This document shows, one piece after another, positions 56,657-64,000 of a stretch of 64,000 bases of DNA (position 1 is the first letter of the stretch; each line of letters opens with the position of its first letter). The stretch spans positions 682,001 to 746,000 of the forward strand of contig OZ037929.1 in NCBI GenBank assembly GCA_964035575.1. Reading direction: 5' to 3'. The position numbers and the translations under genes are program-made. The notes under the pieces are model-generated. The model was not told where the DNA came from and made no database searches. It saw nothing but the letters and a program-made list of their open reading frames with translations. The stretch comes from Rhynchopus sp. YZ270_cl-10. Taxonomy: Eukaryota > Euglenozoa > Diplonemea > Diplonemida > Diplonemidae.

Positions 56657-57689
56657 CACGGGTCAGGAAAGATCTTTTGTATTTTTTTGTCTTTTTTCGA
56701 GAATCTCGGGAGAAAAAAAAAAAAAATCAAGATTTTCAGGATTTTTGTCTTTTTTTTTCAGGATCTCTCGAGATCTTTGAGATCTTTGAAAAATCCTGGA
56801 AAAAAAAGGGAAAAAAAGGAAAAAAAGAGAAAAAAAGATGAAAAAGATCTTGAAAATCTTTTTTTTCTCAAAAAAAAGATAAAAAAGATTTTTGGGATTT
56901 TGAAAAATATTTTTGGGAAAAAAAAAAAAAATATTTTGAAAATCTTTTTTTTTTTTTCAAAGATTTCTCAAGATCTCGAGATTTTTCATGAAATTTCATG
57001 GATTTTTCCAGGATTTTTCAGGATTTTTTCAGGATTTTCCCAGGATTTTCAAATCTTTTCTCTTTTTTTTTTTCTCCCAAAAATCTTTTTTTTTTTTTTT
57101 TTTCGGGAGAAGAGGATTTTTTTTCTCGAAAAAAAAAAAAAAAAAAAAGATCTTTCCCGACCCGTGTTTTTTTTTTCACGGGTCGGGAAAGATCTTTTTT
57201 TTTTTTTTTTTTTTCGAGAAAAAAAATCCTCTTCTCCCGAAAAAAAAAAAAAAAAAAAGATTTTTGGGAGAAAAAAAAAAAGAGAAAAGATTTGAAAATC
57301 CTGGGAAAATCCTGAAAAAATCCTGAAAAATCCTGGAAAAATCCATGAAATTTCATGAAAAATCTCGAGATCTTGAGAAATCTTTGAAAAAAAAAAAAAA
57401 GATTTTCAAAATCTTTTTTTTTTTTTCCCCCAAAAAGATTTTTCAAAATCCCAAAAATCTTTTTTATCTTTTTTTTGAGAAAAAAAAGATTTTCAAGATC
57501 TTTTTCATCTTTTTTTCTCTTTTTTTCCTTTTTTTTCCTTTTTTTTTCAGGATTTTTCAAAGATCTCAAAGATCTCGAGAGATCCTGAAAAAAAATGACA
57601 AAAATCCTGAAAATCTTGATTTTTTTTTTTTTTCTCCCGAGATTCTCGAAAAAAGACAAAAAAAGACAAAAGATCTTTCCTGACCCGTG
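56657..57689. repeat. Near-perfect 1.03-kb palindrome
   Basis: Left arm 56657-57166 and right arm 57177-57689 are inverse copies, separated only by ten T. Arms differ almost only in homopolymer lengths and a few bases. Each arm begins CACGGGTC(A/G)GGAAAGATC and ends GATCTTTCC(C/T)GACCCGTG, so each 510-bp arm has its own inverted termini. The body is A/T runs with CAGGATTTTTC, GATCTTTGA and CTCGAGA words. A transcript across it would fold into a hairpin about 500 bp long. Confidence 0.92.
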
Positions 57690-58244
57690 TTTTTTGTTTT
57701 TGTTACGTCGACAAATTACCTAGACAAAGTACCTACCATGGGTGGATACAAAGATCTGTATGTTGGCCGAAGCCTTTTGTACTAAAAAGAAAATATAAAA
57801 AAAAAAAAGCAAACACACCATTTTCTCTCTCTCTCTCTCCCAGCCTAGTGGGCCCTACGAAAAAAACAACAAAACAACAACAAAAAAAAGGTTCGAAATC
57901 AATCAAAAAGGGGGGGAAATGGGACGTTACTGTTTTTTTTTTTAATAGCTGTGTTCCAAAGCTTGAAAGCTTCTTTTATATTTTAATTTTTTTTTCTCCC
58001 AACAAAGTTGGAAAAATTACCCAAAAAAAAAAAGAAAGATGGGGGGCAGGTACCTAACAACTATTTGGACAGGAGTGCCTGCCAAAGGGTTGAAAGGTTA
58101 CTGCCTTTAAAAAAAAAGCAATGGGGTTTGTTTGTTTTGTTTGTTTTTTCTCTTCTTTTTTTTGCCACGCAACAAATAGTGTGAGAAAACGGAACAGGCA
58201 AGGTCTGTCCGTTGTCTTTACTGGGCGAACATTTTTTTTTAAAA

Positions 58245-58306
58245 TAAATTGTTGGAGTAGTGTAGTTGCCTCGGTAGTGTTGCCACAGTTGTGCAATCTC
58301 CACTGT
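58245..58306 (-). repeat. F2 hairpin repeat with poly-A
   Basis: Almost identical to 24304-24366: AGTGGAG-a-TTGC ... GCAACTACACT, then ACTCCAACAATTTATTTT and 8 A in minus sense. Confidence 0.65.
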
Positions 58307-60077
58307 CAATTTTGTGCTGCCACAGGCGAAGTTGAAAACGTGACAAAAAAAAAAAAGAGTATTTGGTAACACCAGCTTAAAAACCTCTCACCTTTTTTTT
58401 CACAAAATAAAAAAAACACACCCCAGGGGTTTGGGAGTGGGTATATAAATTACTCTCACCCTATTTTATATACCACGTGTCGGCCCAAAACACCTTAACA
58501 AAAAATCGGTTGCTTTGGGGGGGAGGCAACGGGGAAAGGGTCGGCACAAGGTGGGGAGGGGGGAATTTTTTTTTTTTTTTGGGAACTAATTTGTGAACGT
58601 TGCTTTTCAAGGTATAAAAGGGGGGGAAACAAGCACTTTTAAAGATGAAAGGTGTCTACCCTCACAAGAGAGATCAGACAACTTAGCATCTTGACAAAAT
58701 GAAGGGGGGAAATGGCGAGAACTGAAACAACACGCAGATACTTCTATCTCACCTAATATAAACCACGAAACAAAAGAAAAAAACAAAACTGCTTTTTTTT
58801 TGCAGAAAAACGTTTTTTGTGTTTTTGTATTTTTCAATTTTGTATTTTTTTTTTTTTTGTACTCTCTCCACTCTTCAACTGCGTCATGGGTGGGGGAAAG
58901 GTGGTTTCTCTTGAAAAAAAAGGTAACAAGGGGGAAAAAAAAACCAAAGATCGCACAAGAAACTGAGGGAAGTGGGGAATGTAAATAGGAAGAACACCCC
59001 CCCCAAAGAAAAAAAAAGGGGGGGAACGGGCTAATCGATCGGGAAATATGAAAACGCTTTGGGAAGACAAATATGCAAATATCTTCAAAAAAAAAAAAAA
59101 ATCGGGGGCAGTGGGGGCTCGTAACGGGCAAAAAACACCTTCGGGGGGGAAGGGCGTTGTGTGTGGGGGGGAAAGTTACAAAAAAAACAAAATTAATTTT
59201 GGGAAGCAGAATTTGGCGATTTCTCTGTTTCTGTTCCACCTTTCGTGGAAACAAAAAAAAACAGATTTTTCTTCTTCTTCAAATCTGTTCTCTTTAAAAA
59301 AACCCTCCGTTTTTTTTTCCCCCAAAAACTTTTTTATTGCAATCTCCACTTTCTTTTTGGAAATATGGAGGGTGCGCATATCCTCCCTTTTCATTTTGTG
59401 TTATTTTTTTATTAGGCGTTGAAAAAATGGGGGGTTTTTTTTTGAGTAGAAACAAAGCAAACAATGGTTGTATGAAGAAGAGAAAAAAAAAATGTACCCA
59501 GTGGGATTGAATTTTTTTAGAAAAAAGTTTTGCAGGTTCATTTTTTTCTCTTTTTCTTCAGTATCAACCCTTCCGTTCCCTTCTGTGGTTGCATCTTTCC
59601 TTTTTTTAACCCCCTTTTTTTGGTACGAAAAAGTTAAAAGGTGGATACGTCTTGCACACATACACAACCTTTAATCTCTTTCATTTGTATTTTGAAAAAA
59701 AAATTGCCCTTCTTCCCAAAAAAAAAAAAAACAAAATTTTAAAATAAAAACAAAAAAAAACCGGAACAACTGGTACAAGACAAAAAATAAAGCCACAAAA
59801 AAAAGCACCCTCTTTTTTTTTTGCGTCTTTTTTTAAACTTTTTTTATTATCAACAACTCAAACACCCATTTTTAGGAAACATTGGAATTTGTCCTAAAAA
59901 AATGGCCTTTTTTTGTTTGTTTGTTTTTTTTTTCCCCCCCATCCTTTTCTTCCCGACACATACCCCCGCATATTGGTTGTTCTTATCTCATATTTTCTAT
60001 GAAAATTTAGGGATTGTGTTTTATGTAGAGGTGGAAAAAAAAAATGGAAGGGTGATTCTCCTATTTAATTAGCCTTT

Positions 60078-63000
60078 CTACAGCGCACCGTACGCAGTGC
60101 CGGTTGCCCCAGCCCTGCTGCGTGCAGCCTTGAAGTGAGAGTCGCTCATCATCCCCTTCTTCTTGGTGGACTTCTTCTTCTTTGAGGTCTTGCTCTTCTT
60201 GGACGTCTTCGACTTTTTGGAGATCTTACCCTTCTTCGATACCTTGCTCTTCTTGGACTTCTTAGTGGACTTCTTCTTGCTCTTCTTGGTCGACTTCTTC
60301 TTAGACTTCTTTGCCTTGGAGAGTCTGGACAGACGGGAGCGGCTGCTCTTCTTGGAGCTCTTCTTCGAGATTGTACGCTGTAAAGAAGGGGCAGGGGTTG
60401 TGTAGGGTTGGGGAACACAATTCAATAGTACGGTCGATAATTCTTACGGTAATGTTCAATGAATTTTTCTGAAAGTTCGTCCTTTTTTGTGGTTGGACAT
60501 TAGTACTAGTAATGTTCGACCTTTTTCAGGATTTTTCTGGAAGTTTGACCTTTTTTTTTACGGTCGATAAGTTGTATGATTACGGTTGTTTTCAGCTGTG
60601 GAAAAGGTGGAAAATTCTTAGCTGGGAAGACAAAACTTTCTGCGAAAGCATTCGACAAAGAATGCCTTCCAGAGAGAGAGAGAGAGAGCGATGTCTGTGT
60701 GTACGGTGTGGGCTTCCATACCTTGCCCTTAACAGCCCTCTCGCTGACGCCGGGGACGAGGGTGAGCACGGATCCATCCGCAAGCTGTGAGGAGAGGTGT
60801 GTGTGTGATGTTTGCTTTTTGACAAAGGGGGTGGTGACTGGTTGACATACTCTGACGTAAAGCGTGGGGAACGGTGCGTTGTTTCCGAGCGACTTGAGGA
60901 AGGTGCGGAAGTCATCCTTGAGGCCGATCTGTAAAGCAAGAGGGTTATTTTGCGTGATAAAATGTCGAAACACAACGGGGGGAAAAATCAAAATTGTACA
61001 CGAACGTCTTCTCAAGAGCGTATCACAATATTTGCTAAAAAAAAAATGCCCCAAAAGACATACCGGGAAGTCGTCAGCGTCGCTTTCTGCCCTCATGCCA
61101 ACAATGATGTCGCCCGGTCTGAGACCTGCCTCGTCTGCTGCCTCACCTTCTTTGCATTGGATCACCTGAAAAAGTTAATTTGGTATGTTTCATTTCATTT
61201 CATTGAAATAGAATCGCACATCTTCCCATACCTTAGCACCATCGTCGTCTGCAAGCTCGACTCCGATCTTGGGGTACTGGATGACCTTGCCCTTCTTGGA
61301 GGACTTGCTGGCGGAGCGCTTTGCAGAGAGCTTCTCGCCCTTGCCTTGGAGAGCAGCGTTGCCTCCACGCCACTTGCCGTCCCAGTCCTCCTTGAACTTC
61401 ATCTCGATGGTGCGGAGACGCGCGATTTCGGAGTTGAGCAGCTTAAGCGGGGCAGCGTCGACGGACACCGTGAGCGGCATGCTTTTGTTGTCCGCGAAGA
61501 CGTTGACCGAGGCGTGCCCTGTGCGCGTCCCGATGTACACACGCTGCAGCCACACACCGTCGGCCCAGCGCTGCGCAACAGGCTCGCCCACAACCATGAT
61601 GTTGGTGCCCGACACAACGCGAGGAGCTGTCTCGCTGTTGATCAGCACAAACGCAGACTCCTCGACCAACACCGGGTCGCGTGTGAACGCCGCCACCACC
61701 GGGGGGTCCACCGCCAGCTCGATCTCCTCCACGTACTCACCCTCCTCAGCCACCACCGTCACGGTGCGCTCGACGCCGTATCCCTCGAGCACGATGTCCA
61801 CCCCAGCAGTGTCGCCGATCTTGCTGTCGTTCTCGACGGTGTAGTGTGTGTGGTACACACCGTCCACCGATCCGCGCGACACTGCGTGGATCTTGTGTCC
61901 TCCACTCTGCACCACATTCCCCACTGCGTTGACGATGAACGTGCTTGCAGCGGGACCTGCCGCAAGGTGGCCCTCTGTGTCTCTCGTCTTGATCGTCACA
62001 TAGACGCGCTGGCCTGCCTTTGCGCCATCGGAGGGGCTCAGGGTGACCGTCGACTTCGAGGGGTCGTATTTGTTGGAAGCGCGGGTCTCGACGGTGGCCG
62101 CACCAAGCGGCTGGCCCGAGTAGAGCACCTCAATACCCGAGCGGCCACGCCTCTCAGCGATGAAGGTGGTTCTCCAGGTTGTGTCGTTGAGCTTCTCGAC
62201 CGGGGTGATCTCGTGCACACCGTTCTGCCCCTTGATGGTGAAGAGCACCTCCTGACCGTCCTCGATTGCCGCAGGCTCGTAGTGGTGACCACGCGTCGTG
62301 ATAAACGCAGTCACAATCTCACCCGGAGCACACGGGTCTGGGTGGCACGCAATCACAGTCTTTGTGAGGTCCACACGCCCCTGGTCCTGGGGCGCCTTCA
62401 TCCAGCTAAGAGCAGAGGAACGCTGTCCCTTGTACGTTGCGATGACGCCGGCGTACTCGACGTCCTCGGAGTCGGGGAGCTGCATGGTGGCCTTGTATGA
62501 GGATGTGCGTCCGATGCGGTGGTGTGTGCCGAGGCAGTTCTGCCAGACGGCCTTGGTGATGCCGCCGAAGAAGGGGGAGAGGGCGATGTGCTCGACACGG
62601 TCCTCGTCGTTGAGCAGGGGGCGGTGCGAGGCGCTGTCTCTGAAGAAGACCACCACCTCGACCTCGTCACCGGGCTCGGCATTTGCCGGGGTCATCGACA
62701 CCGACATCTCAACGTCCGACGGCGTCTTCGGCTCAACCAGCAGACGCAGACGAGCGTTCACCTCCTCTGCCTCCTGCTCCGTCAGATCGTTTCCACCCGA
62801 CAGCACCGCAGCCCGGTCCGCCTCCTCTGCAGTGTGGTACACATAGAACCCAGAGTGCAGCGTCTCCCCCCTGAACAACACCTGCACCGCCTTCCATCCT
62901 GGCGAAGGCGCAAAGTGTGTGAACACGAACGACGCACACTCCGTGTCCTTCTTCGCGTTGGGTCCGTCCTCTCCGTCGACGGTCCTCTCCTTTGCGATGA

Positions 63001-63795
63001 GAGGGTGGCCTGAGTCTTTGCCAGCGATGATGACGCGGAACTCGTTGGGGGAGGAGGCCTTGATGGGCTCGCCCTGGGAGTTGCGGGTGGTGATGATGAT
63101 GTTGACGGGTTGGCCTTCGACAACGGGGTAGGCGCCGGCAGCACCGTTGACCTCGACGAGGGTCTTGAGGGGGTCTGCGACTCCCCATGCGCTGATCATC
63201 TTGCGGGAGTTGCTTGTGACCGCGTACATGAGGCCGTCGTCGACGTCGCGCAGCTCGCGCAGACGCTGCTGGATCTCGTGGTTGTTGTTGCGTGCCTCAT
63301 CCTGGTTCTCCTGCTCACGCGCCTGCTGGTCGACAACGATCTGCGTTGTCTTGAAGATAAGCTCGTTCTTGTCCTTGTTGTCGTCGATCAGGTCCTGCAT
63401 CGTCTTCTCCGTGTACTCCGCATCGCATGTGAACTGCTCCGACTGCAGCTTGACCTCCTCAAGCTCAGTGTGGATCTCCCTGTAGGTGTTGGATTAGAAA
63501 AATAGAGGATTTTTAGAATTCTGTGCTTTGTCCAAATGCAATGTGATGAATTTGCAAATAAATTAGATAGGGTTGGAAAAGCCACTGTACTTTTCTTCTT
63601 TGAAATATAAAGATAACATTACAGAAGCTTCAGCGTGATGAACCTCAACACCTCTGCTTGGTCACCTTGATGATCAAAAGGGGAAGGGTGGTGGGAGGAG
63701 GGGAGGAGGGGGGCAGGGAACTCGCATACTCAACACGGCCAACAAGGTCCTGTTCGCGCACGACAAACTCGTTTTGTGTCTTCTCGATGGCAAGC
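60078..63795 (-). CDS. Filamin-like repeat / PDZ protein with Lys-Ser tail (5' partial)
   Basis: Six exons are seen (63730-63795, 61232-63479, 61064-61165, 60851-60928, 60722-60784, 60078-60377), all in frame, about 950 residues. The 5' end lies beyond 64000. A coiled coil comes first (LAIEKTQNEFVVREQDL, KTMQDLIDDNKDKNEL, HEIQQRLRELRD). Then come about five filamin/Ig-like beta repeats (TVTLSPSDGAKAGQRVYVTI, GVYHTHYTVENDSKIGD) and a second helical stretch. A PDZ fold, split over four exons, follows (IGVELADDDGAKVIQCKEGE, AADEAGLRPGDIIVGM). The tail is about 70 residues of KKSKKSTKK type. Probably a cytoskeletal or flagellar scaffold; the basic tail could bind microtubules or acidic partners (inference). 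Two introns carry F1 repeats and one a half-MITE. Confidence 0.78.
60510..60590. mobile_element. Half-copy of CCGTATT MITE in intron
   Basis: TTCGACCTTTTTCAGGATTT, TTCTGGAAGTTTGACC, TTTTTACGGTCGATAAG, TTACGG. Inverse of the 2481-2589 element, truncated at the left, inside the last intron (60378-60721). Confidence 0.6.
63635..63668 (-). repeat. F1 repeat in PDZ-gene intron
   Basis: Minus strand AAGGTGACCAAGCAGAGG...GGTTCATC. Ends conserved, inner stem altered; in the intron 63480-63729. Confidence 0.5.
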
Positions 63796-63952
63796 CTGTG
63801 GTTGTGGTTTTGTAGCATTTAAACATGAGATTAATTGGGATGCCATTATAATCAGATGCGCAGAGCGGAAAGCTTTTGAGCGGGTCTACCCACAGCCTTT
63901 CGTACCATAATCCCGTTTCGAGAGAAACGACGAAGGTTGAAAAAAGGTTTGT

Positions 63953-63987
63953 AAGATGAACCCTGAGCCTCTGTGCTTTCGTCATCG
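63953..63987 (-). repeat. F1 repeat in PDZ-gene intron (window edge)
   Basis: AAGATGAACCCTGAGCCTCT, GTGCTTTCGTCATCGG on the plus strand. Lies upstream of the first visible exon, so probably also intronic. Confidence 0.5.
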
Positions 63988-64000
63988 GACAAAGAGTGTG

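Larger units (their letters stand above)
56050..60077. other. A/T-homopolymer-rich spacer with palindrome
   Basis: No gene. Contains the 1-kb palindrome at 56657-57689, an F2 repeat at 58245-58306 and an F1-like hairpin near 59630-59675 (minus strand AAAGGTTGTGTATG...CACCTTT). Long open frames here are runs of Phe and Lys codons in the palindrome. Confidence 0.65.

Noticed and set aside
56600-57690. Long open frames of 200+ residues rich in Phe and Lys
   Set aside because: They arise from T and A runs in the palindrome and occur symmetrically on both strands; no domain or codon signature.
60950-62500. Plus-strand 516-residue frame opposite the filamin-like gene
   Set aside because: Antisense shadow of the exon at 61232-63479, which has clear domains and splice sites.

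Overview
The window looks like nuclear DNA of a unicellular eukaryote. Genes carry spliceosomal introns (I traced 21; 20 begin GTAT, one GTAC; all end AG), the standard code is used, and the long spacers are full of A/T homopolymers. The recognisable host proteins are RPC2 (second subunit of RNA polymerase III), a USP53/54-like deubiquitinase, an SLC6 symporter, an SLC49-like MFS carrier, an ACAD10/11-type phosphotransferase domain, a trypsin-fold/armadillo protein, a modular Cys-rich membrane protein and a filamin-like/PDZ protein. Every host gene and the one full-length LINE lie on the minus strand. Most start codons follow a pyrimidine tract plus AG within about 60 bases. Co-directional genes with acceptor-like leaders suggest polycistronic, trans-spliced transcription, as in Euglenozoa. 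An EGF/laminin-like fragment of a kind I recall from that group fits, but I saw no spliced-leader gene, so placement is tentative.

Layout: 1-6.5 kb, no gene, short repeats and a 1.64-kb element with 11-bp target duplications. 6.5-8.4 kb, MFS carrier. 8.4-10.7 kb, spacer with two LSU rRNA fragments in opposite orientations. 10.7-13.1 kb, SLC6 symporter. 13.3-21.8 kb, a gene-free island of nested inverted repeats, word arrays and minisatellites. 23.0-24.1 kb, phosphotransferase. 25.8-26.3 kb, small Cys-rich membrane protein. 27.0-28.9 kb, inactive-looking trypsin fold plus armadillo repeats. 29.1-30.1 kb, inverted-repeat element holding an EGF-like fragment. 32.2-35.7 kb, USP gene with a 1.3-kb transposon in intron 1. 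36.2-42.6 kb, bicistronic LINE. 42.8-43.5 kb, foldback-like element. 44.5-48.7 kb, RPC2. 51.2-56.0 kb, seven-exon membrane protein. 56.66-57.69 kb, near-perfect 1-kb palindrome. 60.1 kb to the right edge, filamin-like/PDZ gene, 5' end outside the window.

The genes form no evident pathway; they share direction and intron style. Threaded through introns and spacers are at least five families of short, mostly hairpin-forming repeats. All copies I found point the same way (RNA sense = minus strand, as the genes), are separated by A/T homopolymers, and in two families keep base-pairing while changing sequence. This strand-locked structured-repeat system, and the word-array transposons that share a core, are the most unusual features here.
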